The notes under the pieces are model-generated. The model saw only the letters and a list, made by a program, of their open reading frames with translations, made no database searches and was not told the origin of the DNA. 64,000 bases of DNA. It comes from Isochrysis galbana. Taxonomy: Eukaryota; Haptophyta; Isochrysidales; Isochrysidaceae. Made by a program: the position numbers and the translations under genes. Positions within the stretch are counted from its first letter, which is position 1; each line of letters begins with the position of its first letter. Positions 31,512 through 43,815 of the stretch are shown here, in pieces. The stretch is from assembly GCA_018136815.1 (NCBI GenBank), contig CM030931.1:9745072-9809071 (forward strand), given 5' to 3'.

Positions 31512-33240
31512 AAGGAAGGAGCAAGCTCCCGGCCTTTTGGAAGCAAGCCCTCACGAATGTGAGAACTCTGAAATTAAAGCCGCTGAAAATGAGCAGGGAC
31601 GGAGCCCTCTCCCAACCCATATGGTACAACCCGCACCACAGCGGCCCGACCATGCAAGCGAAATGGGCAGAACTGTGGAACAAACTCGAATGCACCACGA
31701 TACACAATGTGTTCAAAGACCACGCGTGCACGAGCGCGTTTACCGTGGAGGAATGCGAACAATACCTAAAAAATAATGATACATATATACAATACAAAGG
31801 AGAACACATCCCCCGCGATAGATTCTTGGGCACTTGGGAGAACATAGTGAGACACGCACACGACCTACTACAGGCGGCAGACCAGGAAACCACGGACGCC
31901 CAAACTCGCAACACAACAGTTAACACGACACCGAACACGAAAGACCCAACTCCCGAGATCCGTATCAACCAAGAGGGAGAATACTTCGCCAAAGAGAGAA
32001 ACGCCTGGTACGAAGTCGAACTCTCATACCTCGGCACCCCCATCCTAGGCGACCATACGATCGCGGCTCCCGCCGACTTGGACCCATCCCCTCCGGCAAA
32101 ATGGGGCGAAGGATACAAATCAAACAAGAGATACAGAATACCCGCTACCGGACGAATACACCCTAGACGGCAAGACAACGCTCGACGCGACAGAGGTGAC
32201 ACACCTAACGAGAGCCCTACGAACAGCCCAACACAAACGCCGACGGCTCACGGGCCCCGACAACTGGGCGACGAGACTAACACTACCGGACGATATCTGG
32301 GCACATCTGGCCAGGATCTACACCTCGCCCATGGCAACAGCGAGAGACACACACCTACACTTCAAGCACATAACACATAGGCGCATTGCCACGTCCAACA
32401 GATTCCCAGAACGGGACAAAGCGTGCCGCTTCTGCGAGACGGCCGACGAATCATCCACACACTTGGGAGAGTGCCCAAGACTAACGAAGATATTCGACAC
32501 CCTTGACTCCCTAGCCCGACACCCAAGCGAGCCGGACAAACCACGCGAGCAAGGCATCATAGACAGACTGTTTATGCACCCAAAAGGCTCATGCCCCAAG
32601 GCACTGGCAACACTATATATGCTAGCATGGAGATACATCGTAACTGACTTTTACAGAATACAATACGACAACGCCACGTTCTCAGAAGAATCAGTACTAA
32701 TACGGGTCTTGGAAAGATTCACGAAGCTAAGCAGGGCGCTAAACCTCGCCAATTCAACAGACACCTCGCGAACCGCCTAGGCGGGCATGGGGAGGCAACC
32801 CAAAAAAAGGATAGACTTGGCCGACATCCGGCCACTATACGAAGTAGGCAATAATAACAGCTTGACCCCCAGTGCGGAGCTCGTATCCCTGGCAGAGAAA
32901 CTAGGGATCGAACACCAAATAGCGAGAGAGACCACAAGGCAATCGTGAGAACGGCGAAGAGCACGCCGAGACACCACATTTGGGGCAGCCACAGCACGCG
33001 AGGCCTGAACTAACCAAAGACATGAACCCAAAAGGCCTGCCCGGACCCCGAAACCGAAGCCGGGCCCTTGGTAGCGCACCAGGGCCGCACCCCCGACACC
33101 AAAGACAAAGGAACGAGGGGGGGAAGGCGAGGGCGAGGGGGCGGAGGGAAGGGAGTTAAGGGCGTTGGCGGCAGTGCAGCGGCAAGAGTACGCGCTGTCT
33201 AGTAGTAGGTGTGTAGCCCAGAACCTTCAGATCTTTTTTT
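31512..33240 (+). mobile_element. LINE-A retrotransposon, 5'-truncated: ORF2 C-terminal half and 3' tail
   Basis: A non-LTR retrotransposon fragment. A first frame (31559-about 32130) encodes 'WYNPHHSGPTMQAKWAELW' and further sequence typical of the region after a reverse transcriptase. A frameshift near 32100-32140 leads into a frame with 'CRFCETADESSTHLGEC', the C-x2-C-x9-H-x3-C finger found at the end of many LINE ORF2 proteins, then 'LYMLAWRYIVTDFYRI'. A TAG at about 32778 interrupts the frame before 'GMGRQPKKRIDLADIRPLY'; the copy at 38.4 kb has CAG there. The untranslated tail (33030-33240) has 'aaggcctgcccggacccc' and 'gtagcgcacc', and ends in a T-run. The reverse transcriptase core and endonuclease are missing. 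Confidence 0.8.
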
Positions 33241-33254
33241 TTTCCTCATTTTAA

Positions 33255-33770
33255 CTTGTGGGAGCTCAGCGCGAACGGTGAACCCGCAAGGCTGCCCAGG
33301 GACCCAGGGAAGAAAACCTAAAATCAATAAAACTCCGCTAGAGCTTAGTACCCCCATTTTCACGGAAAACGAGAAAGATAGGCTAAGAATGAATGCCAAC
33401 TTTAGCCTCGTGGGGGAAGCGCTCGGCCTCGCCGAACGACTCGCCTACAACGCAGCCGTAACTCGCCCCAAACTCCACGCCGGGCGCAAGGCCACCACGT
33501 AACAACAGAAAAATCAGCAACGACACGGCACCGAGCAACGCCAAATAGGAACAGGTCACCCAACGACACAGAAGGAAGGCGAGAACACTCGCTGGGGACC
33601 GGTGCACACCGCCCAGCTCAGCCCCCCCCCCCCAACCAACCAACAACCTAAGCCCCCACTTAAGTAGAGCACAAGGGGAGGTGCCACAAGGCGAATAGTG
33701 AGGGAGTGGGAAGGGAAAGTGCGTGGAAGCAAAAATGAAGCCCAGTGCCACGCTGAAAGGTTTTTTATCA
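33255..33770 (+). mobile_element. LINE-B 3' end
   Basis: It starts within 33 bp of the LINE-A T-tail. It encodes 'GRKPKINKTPLELSTPIFT' then 'ALGLAERLAYNAAVTRPKL', the C-terminal module of LINE-B ORF2, up to a stop at 33502. A tail follows with 'gaaggcgagaacactcgctg', 'gtagagcacaaggggaggtg' and the terminal 'aaaggttttttatc'. It is collinear with 6370-6893 and 42690-43176. Confidence 0.8.
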
Positions 33771-33989
33771 GGTCTTAAGATCATATTTATCTTGGCCGGC
33801 ATAGTCCTCGAGCAAATGCTCCTTGCATCTTAGGCAAATGCGCAGAGTTACCAAGACCGGGTGTGTGCACCCATCAATGTGACACCGAGGCAACAGGACC
33901 GATGCCTCCTTGCGTTTGCCATCATCACGAACACGTCACATTGATTGAATACCTACACGTGAGGCTGGGCGTTTACAGCACCACCGCAC

Positions 33990-35825
<1,836 letters not shown>

Positions 35826-35980
35826 CTAGTATGGAGAACCTGGGAGACATGCCGTGTGGCACAGTGAGTGCAAGAGCGCTCGAGGTGTCATCGAGCAGAC
35901 AGTGCACGCAGTGAGACGTGGCATTGAGGCCAGCTCTGCGCAAACGCATGCGTTCGTGCGACTGGTATGTATCCTTACCG
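35826..35980 (-). promoter_or_regulatory. Probable 5'-UTR intron of the polyubiquitin gene
   Basis: On the gene's strand, a donor-like GTAAGG at about 35979 is followed by acceptor-like 'tctcccag' (about 35846) or 'catactag' (about 35831), just before the start codon. Leader introns are common in polyubiquitin genes. This is inferred from splice consensus only. Confidence 0.4.
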
Positions 35981-36004
35981 TCGTCGGCCACGCCAACAGC
36001 ACGG

Positions 36005-36312
36005 TCGCGCAGAGCACGGGATGCTTGGGGAGGGGGGAGGGGGGAAGAAGGCCAAGAGGGGGCGGGGTCCTCCCTACCTGGAGTGGCGCTGTCTGGAGCA
36101 GGGGCGGCGTGTTGGGGGGGAGGGGCGGGGAGGGGGAGGGGGCGGGGGGGGGGGGCGCGGGGGCGGGGGGCGGAGGGGGGGAGGGGCGGGGGGGGGGGGG
36201 GGGGCGGCGGTCGGAGGGGAAGCGGCCCGGACGGCGGCGGGCCACTGCCCCCCCCCCCTCTCCCCCTTCCCCCCCTTCCCCCCCCCCTCCCCCCCCCCCT
36301 CCGCCCCCCCTG
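36005..36312. repeat. G-run/C-run inverted tract upstream of polyubiquitin
   Basis: About 200 bp on the plus strand (36012-36215) is almost all G with scattered A and C. After a short 'gtcggaggggaagcggcccg' spacer region it switches to an almost pure C tract (36248-36312). The two arms can pair or form G-quadruplex and i-motif structures. Homopolymer lengths may be assembly estimates. Confidence 0.8.
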
Positions 36313-36860
36313 CCTTTCTCCCCCGCCCGCACCAGGCTCGATGAACTGCTTTACTCTCTACGCAGCCGCGGATGGCGGGGTTCGTCCTTTCGTCCCTCCT
36401 TCTCTCCCACGCAGGAGGCAGGAGGGGGGGGGAGAGGGAGGCGAAAGCGAGCATCTTGTCTCTCTCACCTCTCATCATCTTCCTACGCATCACTTCACTT
36501 CTCTTTTTTGATCTCAGCTGCGATGCAAATGGATAGCCCGGTCACCGTAGTTATGTAATACAAAAAGTTGTAGTAGTATTCAAAATGGCCCCTGTGAAGA
36601 CATTAATACTCTACACTGAATTCTGATTCAAACCGCCGGAGGCGACCGCTGGAGTCGGCGGCCTCTGGCGGCCGCCGAAGGCTAGGGCTAGCCGGAGGCG
36701 GCCGCCGGAGGCACCGCGGCGGTGCCCGCCGGAGGTTTCCGCGCCAGCTGCGGCTGCTAGCTGGTAGGGCCAGGCAGAAATATTCAGGATATTCCGCGGG
36801 ATATTTGATATTTGGATGGATATCGCCCCGCGGGTTATTCAGGATATTTTGCGGACTAAC
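36313..36860. other. Intergenic, GC-palindromic and A/T-rich block
   Basis: Nothing coding is supported. 36625-36745 is built from 'ggcggccgcc(g/a)gagg' units that are partly palindromic. 36775-36860 has 'ggatat' motifs ('attcaggatattccgcggg', 'attcaggatattttgcgg') resembling 6050-6165, directly before the LINE-B start. Confidence 0.45.
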
Positions 36861-36864
36861 TATC

Positions 36865-37882
36865 GTTATAAACGATAGGGTCATGGAGCGCGCCACGCTC
36901 CCACCCTCTCTCGCCGCCCACCCCGCCGCGCCGACCGACCACGACATGACAGACGCTGCGCAGCCGCAGCGCCCTCCAGCAAGGGCCATGCCAGCCCAGG
37001 TGCCCGCGAGCCACGGCCCGAGCCGAGCCCACACAGCCACAATGACAGAACACATTCCAACAGCACACAACACACCAGCACAGCTAGGCCAACACATGCG
37101 AACCAGCGCACAGCCAGGTCCACAACGCGCAGTCTCCCATAGGGAAAGCCTCCGGGCTGGGCCCCTACAACGCCACGGCACTGACCACGTGCGCAAGCAC
37201 GAGGCACAGGCCCGGCTGGTCGAACAGACCACCATCAACACTAAACTGAACCCATGCAACAACAACTGCATGGCCCAACAGACTGAGAAGCCCATAGGGA
37301 CACGGAGCCCAATGGAAACACATGACACATGGAAAGACAGATTACCACCCCAGCCCAACCACACGCGGCACGAGTGCCCGCGATGACGCAAGTGAACCGT
37401 ATAGGCGGACAAGAGAGACGCACACACCGACAACAACACACCCAACACCCTTGGCACACCAGGGGCTACGCACACCAACAACACTCCAGTGGGAGGGGGC
37501 CGAGAGGAACCCTACCACAAGACACGTCCTAAACAAGCCATCTCTCAAAGCAACAAAGCAACTAACCCAAAGACTCCCACCCTGCGGACACGCACAGGTA
37601 ACCCCCCAAGGAGGGGATGAACAAGAAGCTGAGCAAGAATACCAACACGATTATTCACAAATCATTATGACCTTCACCTCCACGGACCGTGGAATCAAAA
37701 TCAAAGACGAAGAGGCCTTCAGCGCCATCGTGGCGCACCTCAACAAGCTCGAAGGCGTCGACCTCGAGCCGGAGTTTCTAGCGAAAAGCTCGTCGGGACC
37801 GTGGGAGGTCCTAGTCTCGGCGGACTGCGCACAACAATACAAGGCCAAGTGCCAAGTTCAAGGACCAAGGATTGGGCGCTGA
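36865..37882 (+). mobile_element. LINE-B 5' end and ORF1, frameshifted
   Basis: It begins 'gactaactatcgttataaac' followed by an ATG at 36883, whose first residues MERA match the start of the deleted copy at 42.4 kb. The Pro/His/Thr-rich ORF1 runs to 37386. It is followed, after a frame change around 37320-37390, by a frame to 37882. That frame's end, 'SQIIMTFTSTDRGIKIKDEE' ... 'PWEVLVSADCAQQYKAK', looks like the compact RNA-binding fold often seen in LINE ORF1 proteins. The copy stops there, and a 'gattgaacgc' repeat lies downstream. The RNA-binding role is inferred. Confidence 0.65.
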
Positions 37883-38024
37883 TCGCCTTTGAATAGGGTG
37901 ATGGAACGGGTTTGGTCCGTGTTCTTACATAACGTCCACGCCCAATTGTCGGGTGCCATAGGATATTCTCGATATGATCCGGATTTAGTACTGTTGCGTA
38001 ATTTATGATTCCCACGATCTCCCG

Positions 38025-38180
38025 CGATTGAACGCTTTTCCATGTGTAGGCTGATGGTGATTGAACGCTTTTCCATGCGGTGGGGGTGATGGCGATTGAA
38101 CGCGTTCCCACGTGTAGGCTGATGGTGATTGAACCCTTTTCTATGCTGTGGGTGACGGTGATTGAGCGCTTCTCGCCTAA
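38025..38180 (+). repeat. 'gattgaacgc' tandem repeat array
   Basis: Four to five units of about 35-40 bp: 'gattgaacgcttttccatg', 'gattgaacgcgttcccacg', 'gattgaacccttttctatg', ending 'gattgagcgcttctcgcct'. The unit order matches 45018-45180 and 52100-52262. Confidence 0.85.
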
Positions 38181-38439
38181 CGGATCACCGGGGGGGGGCG
38201 CGGGCCACCGACCACCGACCATATCTAAGCCCTTTTCCCCTATCCCCCTAGTAGTGCACGGGGGGAGTCGCTTGATGGCGGGGGGGAAAGGGCCGGCGGA
38301 TTGGGGGTGTAGAAAGTTTTGCTGCGTGAGTAGAAAGTAGAGGGTCCACGGCCGCGTGTGCGGTGAGACTATTAAGAAGTTAATTAATCATAAGAATAAT
38401 AGAGAGATACACTGCCCTGTGTCCTGTGTAGAGCACTAT

Positions 38440-38968
38440 TATTCGCATATGAAACCGACTCAGCGAGAACGGCCCAGGCGGGCATGGGAAGACAACCCAA
38501 GAAAAGGATAGACATAGGCGACTTAAGGCCCGTATTTCACATAAGCGACAAAGGCGGGCTCAAACCGAGCGAGGAGCTAGCCGAGCTAGCCACCAAGCTG
38601 CGAGGATCGCGCACGCTGTCCAAGAAACCGAGGAGCGAGGCGAAGAGGTCGAATGAAACACCGTTACAACCAACAAGGGAGGGCACCGATAGAGGCAATG
38701 CGATCTAGACGGGAACCGACCACCGAAACACGGCCGAAAGGACGCGACATATTACGAATAAGAAAGACCAAAAGGCCTGCCCGGACCCCACACTCCAAAC
38801 CAGACCTCAAGTAGCGCACCGAGGTCGGACCCCGGAAACCAAAGAAAAAGGAAAGAAGGGGGGCAGGGGAGGAGGTGGAGGGAGGGGAGATAAGGGCGAT
38901 GGGAATAGAGCTGGAGAGTCCAGTTGACAGTAGGTGTATAGCCCTGAATCTTCAGATGTTTTTTTTTT
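38440..38968 (+). mobile_element. LINE-A 3' end with intact ORF2 C-terminal module
   Basis: The frame reads through 'RTAQAGMGRQPKKRIDIGD' and 'LRPVFHISDKGGLKPSEELA' to a stop near 38708. The codon that is TAG in the 31.5-kb copy is CAG here. The tail has 'aaaaggcctgcccggacccc', 'gtagcgcaccgaggt', 'gtgtatagccctgaatcttc' and a T-run at 38958-38968. Truncated at its 5' side. Confidence 0.78.
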
Positions 38969-39520
38969 ATTCAAAGACCCTTCTGTGAGGTATCGCTGAA
39001 CTGGCGGTTAGAGTGGGGGGGCCAGCAACTCTGCCCATATGTAAAGCCTGTGAGATATGGCGATGGGTGATTGGTGGGGCACTGTCCCCAAATCTATGAG
39101 ATATGGGTATGGGTGAGGCACCGTTCCCTGGCGTCTTACAAATGCACACTTTGGCCACATAAAGAAAGTCTTTAGTCTGGCAGCGTGGCAACGAGCTTTG
39201 CGAGGAGGATCATTCATAGACATACTCGTCGTCCTCCCATGAGAAGCCGTTCAAGCCTTAACGAGACGATCTGCTTTGCGCTGAGACGGAAACCGACGTC
39301 TCTCTTGCCTACCCCACAAAGACGTCGCCTACATGCACTCCTGCCCGCTGCACTTTGCGCTGAAATCCGGACCGAACGCTGAGTTCAATCGCCCTCCAGC
39401 TCCCGTCCCTCTGCCTTACGCAGCGGAAGCCGGCCCACGTGCAATAGAAGATTCTACCCGCGGGCTGGGACAAATCACATGATGGACCACAATCGCTATT
39501 GCCGCCAGATTGCAACTTGT
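38969..39520. other. Intergenic region
   Basis: Nothing recognised apart from a short imperfect duplication 'tgtgagatatggcgatggg'/'tatgagatatgggtatggg' at 39048 and 39093. It likely includes the pinin 3' UTR. Confidence 0.4.
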
Positions 39521-41356
39521 TCACTCGTCGCGCAACAACGTGCCCACCTCTGTAGTGAGCTCCGGCTCTTCCATGGGCATTAACTCCTCTTCCTCGCGAG
39601 GTTTTCCCGGGGCACCTCTCCTCCCTTGGACGGCATTGGCCCTCGTTCGCCTCCTCTCTCCCTCAATGCCATCCTCGGTTGACTGGCCCTGTGCAAATGT
39701 CTCTTTCGCCGATCCGCCCACAACCACATTCGAGCTCGCTTTCATGGCGTCATCTTCTTTCATTGCCACCATGTCATTTTTCTCCATGACGCCAGTATCT
39801 TTATGCGGCGAACTCGTGGCCTCTCCACCCTGAACAGTTGTACCCTCGCCAGGCGTCCCGAACAATTGACATCCTGCAAGCGGATTCTCACTTAGAAGTG
39901 GCGAGTCTTCGGCCTCCAGAGCTGCAAGCAGGCGCTTCTGTTGTTCTTCAAGTTGTTTCGAGGTCTGATCATTGTGCACCCGAGGCTTGAAGTAAATCGT
40001 TGGTGCTACGACGCAGGATGCGGGAGGAAAGCGTAAGAGGGCAATTCCTTCCTACCTCGCTCCTCTAGAACACTCACAGTCTCGCTTCGGCCTTCGCCTG
40101 ACACGCTCGTCATGGTGAGCCGCTACTACCCTACCTGTTTTTGTCTTGAGAAAGTTAGCGAGGGCTACACGTTGTGAGTCTCTGGTAATGCGCCGCATCG
40201 CCTCATCGATGATCTCACGATTCTTCTCAATAGCCTCGCGTGCAGTGACGGCACGTTCAAGTTGGACGGACACTGTGTTCCTCTCCTCTTCGAGCAGTTT
40301 CTCACCTGAACAATCATGGGCACACGGTGTTCGTGGATCAGTCATAATAAAGACTGAAGCCGAAATTCGGAGATCCGGCTCAAGAACAAGAGCCATCCAA
40401 ATGATGAGCAAGGAAGCAGGAACAAAGGATGAGGTGGGATATTGAGATGCACAGATGCTTGAGCCTAGTAGTGATGTGCGTGCATGGACGAGTGATCAAG
40501 GGAATGTTTCGCTTACGGTCCGATTTGAGCTTCTGCTCCACTTTTTCGAGCTTTTGTTGCTGCGCGCTTGGAATGGCATTCGTTTGCTCGCGAGCCTGCC
40601 GCAGAGTGTTGCGAAGTAGGCCAAACATCTTGCGGTTGCGCTGACGTGTGTTGTCGTCCGTTTGCATCTGGAGAGAGTGCGATAGGCTGGTGTTAGCCAT
40701 GACACAATGGATGGACAATGACACAAAAGTTGCATATTCGTCAGTCGACGCTTGAGCATGTCACCCTTATGAATGACATGGATCTGCTCTAGGATTTGGT
40801 GATTGTACCACCACTTCCTTGATTGCCATGGCCACCAATAACAATAATGGCCACGCAAGGATGCTTGGAGTGCAGGACAGCAGCTGAACATAGTGACCGA
40901 GCCTACCCTTGCAGCCGGTCGACTTCGCACCCCTCGGTCTGGTTCAGAAGATCCTATCCCCTCGACTGACGCAGGAGCTTCATCATTACTCATCACTGTA
41001 AGCGGAATCGGTTTGCCATTGTCAATTCGGCGCGCACGCTTGTGTGCTGGCTGGTGGTCGACGTCGACATCCATTTGAGCGGCCTCGCCGCTCTGGGTAG
41101 CCCCACCGCTACCGGCAGTCGAAGAAGTAGCGGCCGCAGGGGCGGCCTCCTCGTCGCGCTCACGCTTGCCAGCCTGGAGCCAATGACCGCGTGCCTCGAA
41201 CTGACGGAGCTGCTGCTGCACAGCCTTACGCTGGCGAGTAAGCTCGCCGAGCCGCTTGCGGGCAAGCAGCTTACAGTTCGTAGCTCGGTTGACCAGCGTT
41301 GCCACGTCCAGCACAGGTGACACGACTGGCGCGCGCGGCTCGTGTGCCTCGTTCAT
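39521..41356 (-). CDS. PNN: Pinin-like protein (pinin/SDK/memA domain)
   Basis: A nuclear speckle protein that associates with the exon junction complex and alternative splicing in animals and plants. Four exons (41356-40907, 40667-40517, 40305-40135, 40005-39521) join in frame into 418 residues. The family core is clear: 'RQRNRKMFGLLRNTLRQARE' at the start of exon 2, then 'KLEKVEQKLKSDREKLLEEE', coiled-coil-like sequence and 'ANFLKTKTAPTIYFKPRVHN', which spans the exon 3/4 join as in known pinins (...FLRTKT.P.I.Y.P..HN). Upstream is a charged segment with a basic patch (HKRARRIDNGK) that may be a nuclear signal. The C-terminal 130 residues are acidic and disordered, with none of the long RS repeats of the animal protein. 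The ATG at 41356 is the first in frame. Confidence 0.83.
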
Positions 41357-41479
41357 CGATGGTGTGGGCGGAGCGCTGAGCGGCGTGGCGGCGCGACGGG
41401 GAGCGCGGCGGAGTTTCCAGATTTGGTGCTATTGCTCGTCACTCGTCACCCAAGAACTAAGTACTTACTTTACTCGGCA

Positions 41480-42395
41480 GCTCCCAGAGGGCCGGCAGGG
41501 GGTAGGGGCAGCTCAGGGGGCAGTGGAGGCTTGGGCTCAGCCTCTGGCCCCCCTTGCCTGTCTCTCGCTCGCCACGCCGGCCATTGGTGCGCCCTAGAGT
41601 CCCCCGTCTGTCTGGCGACCAGGAAGGGGGGGGGGGGGGTTCGGGGTTCGGCTCGAGGGCAGGCCCAATCCTAGCTGTGAAAGACTGTCGCATCCGCGAT
41701 CGACCTTTTTGTTTTACAAGTTGTTTGCGCTTCTATGTCCCTTCCTTGCAGGCTAGTCACTAGTCACCGTCGCAGGATCCTACGTTCGCCCTCTTTGCCC
41801 TCGCCTCCTTTGTCGCCTCCCTTGTCGCCTGCTTGCCCTTCACCTGGCTTACCTCTTACCTCCTTGCGTGCTCCTCGCGTTTTTAGGCTAAGTCGAGCGT
41901 TCAGGTAGCGCCGGTGCAAGGAACCGCCCCCTTGTGTGACCCTCCCTGATTCCCCCTCAGGTGTTGGCCGTTGGATTATATCGTGGCGCTATTTTACCTC
42001 GGTCTTCATCAACTCACTTAAGGGTTTTCGAAAGATCCCAAGATTCCCTCCTTATTCCTGTGCGTAACTGTCGCCCCCGTCGGATCGTCCGTCGCCCCGT
42101 CGCTCTCTTGTCGGCATTCTCTTCCTTGTTCGGTCTGTCAGCAGGTCCCTGTGTGTTCCGTGATAAGGATACGTAAGTGTGGAGAGTGTTGACGTGAGTG
42201 TGGTGTCATCTCGTCGGTCCATCGGCCCCTAACCGTCTGTCGTCTGTCGTTCTCCGTTCGTCGCTCTCGTTCTCGTTCTCGTTTCCGTTCCCGTCCCTCG
42301 TTCTCAACACTACCTCAATACCAAACCTCTCCACTCCCTCAGCCTCAGCCTTCAGCCTATCACTCCCGATCCGCCCAGCCGTGTACTTCAAGCGA
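41480..42395 (+). mobile_element. LINE-A 5' region (5' UTR) fragment
   Basis: 41680-42385 is collinear with 50580-51260: 'tgtcgcatccgcgatcgacc', 'tgaccctccctgattccccc', 'gtgttggccgttggattata', 'cttaagggttttcgaaagat', 'ctctcgttctcgttctcg' and 'caatcccgatccgcccagc'-type ends. Upstream 41480-41675 is the 'cagtggaggcttgggctcag' block found inverted at 30.1 kb. Homology stops at 'gatccgcccagc' (about 42382), where the 50.6-kb copy starts ORF1. Here the sequence instead enters 'cgtgtacttcaagcg' and a target duplication. Confidence 0.75.
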
Positions 42396-42415
42396 CATTA
42401 TGGGGGTATGTCAAC

Positions 42416-43176
42416 TAACTTTATAGTCAGTTGCCATGGAGCGCGCCGCCGCTCCTCTCCTCTCCTTCGGGTCCCCCGCCGAGGGCGGCCCCCCAGCCCC
42501 CATGGAGCAGTCGCTGTCGAAGCGACCGCGTCCGCCATCAGAGGCCGAGCAGGTGAGCGCGACCCGCGTCGCGCCACACGGCCCGTGGCCCCGGCCACAC
42601 CACACGCAGCAGCCATGCTGGCCCCCCACATGGGGGGCAGCAGACTGCAGGACCCAGGGAAGCAGCATCAGGCAGGGACCAGCCGCACCCCACTGGCCAG
42701 GGTAGAAAACCTAAAATAAAATGGTCAGCGGAGCTCAGCGCCCCGGTATTTACAGAAGACAACAAAGGTAAACTAAGATTGAGCGACAACCTCGGCCTTG
42801 TGGCGGAAGCGATTGGCCTCGCCGAAAGGCTCGCCTGAGGTCGAGGCACACCCTCCCCTCCCCCACCCTCCCTGAAAGAACCACCCACGAAGAAGAACAA
42901 CTCACGAACACGAGGCACCTCAGCAACGGCACGACACCTACACCACAGCAGCAAGAAACCGACCACCCAGAGGCACAGGAGGAAGGCGAGGACAGACCAC
43001 TGAGGGCCGGTGCACCCCGCCCGACCCAGCCCCCCCCACGACCCGGGCCCCTATGTAGAGCACGAGGGGAGTTGCCGCAAGGCGGGAAGTGAGAGGAGAG
43101 GAAGGGATCTGGGCGTGGCTACAATAGACAACCCCGTAGCCGCGCGCGTGGCGAGAAAATTAAAAGGTTTTTTTTT
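42416..43176 (+). mobile_element. Internally deleted LINE-B element with 20-bp target-site duplication
   Basis: A complete 761-bp insertion. It is flanked on both sides by the identical 20-mer ACATTATGGGGGTATGTCAA (42396-42415 and 43177-43196). It starts 'ctaactttatagtcagttgc', then ATG (42436) with 'MERAAAPLLSFGSPAE', the LINE-B ORF1 start. Without the RNA-binding or reverse transcriptase regions it passes into 'GRKPKIKWSAELSAPVFTED' and 'LGLVAEAIGLAERLA', the end of ORF2. It then continues into the usual 3' tail, ending in 'aaaaggtttttttt'. It is therefore a non-autonomous derivative that kept both ends and was mobilised by a full-length relative. Confidence 0.85.
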
Positions 43177-43189
43177 ACATTATGGGGGT

Positions 43190-43815
43190 ATGTCAAGGCA
43201 ATTTGAAGAGCTTGAGGACGGTGTGTGCAAGCCCAAGTATAACTTGGGGTCTGTGAAGACGACGCCTCCAGGTGATTGGGGAGGGGGGAACTCGGAGCAT
43301 CTGGACAAGCACACTCTGGATTGTGGCTCGAATGGTCTGAATCAATTCCAACTCACAAGGCCAACTGACACGACGCTTTCGTATAGATACAAATGCCTTG
43401 AGGGTATTGACAGTCCAACAAACATAGTGAAATCCACACCAAGTGCCAAGTGATATCAGGGCGGATGCTAGCGTGATATACTTGGACAAGCACGATGTCG
43501 ATTGTGGTACAAATCCAATCGCCATTTCAAACTGAATAGACCCACACCCGACATGTTATCGTATAATTACACGTGCAATTCCATGGCGGCCGCTGGTCAA
43601 TGTCGTGACGTGACGACGGAGTGGAATAACGAAACCTGGCAGAACATTAACCTTGACAAGCACAACGTTGAATGCGAACAGGACGAAGTCATAACGCAAT
43701 TCCGACTGAACCGACGAGGCAGCACCCAGGACAAGTTGAGGTACATGTACATACAGGTGCTGCAAAATGAGCTCGTAACAATGACACCAGCCACTCCATC
43801 ACGTCTCAGGTGACA
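43190..43815 (+). pseudogene. Broken gene fragment with 'LDKH...C' repeats
   Basis: Three copies of one repeat lie in different frames: 'LDKHTLDCGSNGLNQFQLTR' ... 'LSYRYKC' (43296-43402), 'YLDKHDVDCGTNP' (about 43478-43520) continuing after a shift as 'HFKLNRPTPDMLSYNYTC' (to 43575), and 'LDKHNVECEQDEVITQFRL' ... 'KLRYMYIQVL' (43650-43765). Each unit follows the pattern LDKH-x-V/L-x-C ... F-x-L-x-R ... L-x-Y-x-Y. Two single-base shifts separate the frames, so no continuous product can be made. The unit looks like a small beta-type repeat from extracellular or lectin-like proteins, but I cannot name the family. Its upstream end adjoins the LINE-A leader, interrupted by the LINE-B insertion. 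Confidence 0.65.
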
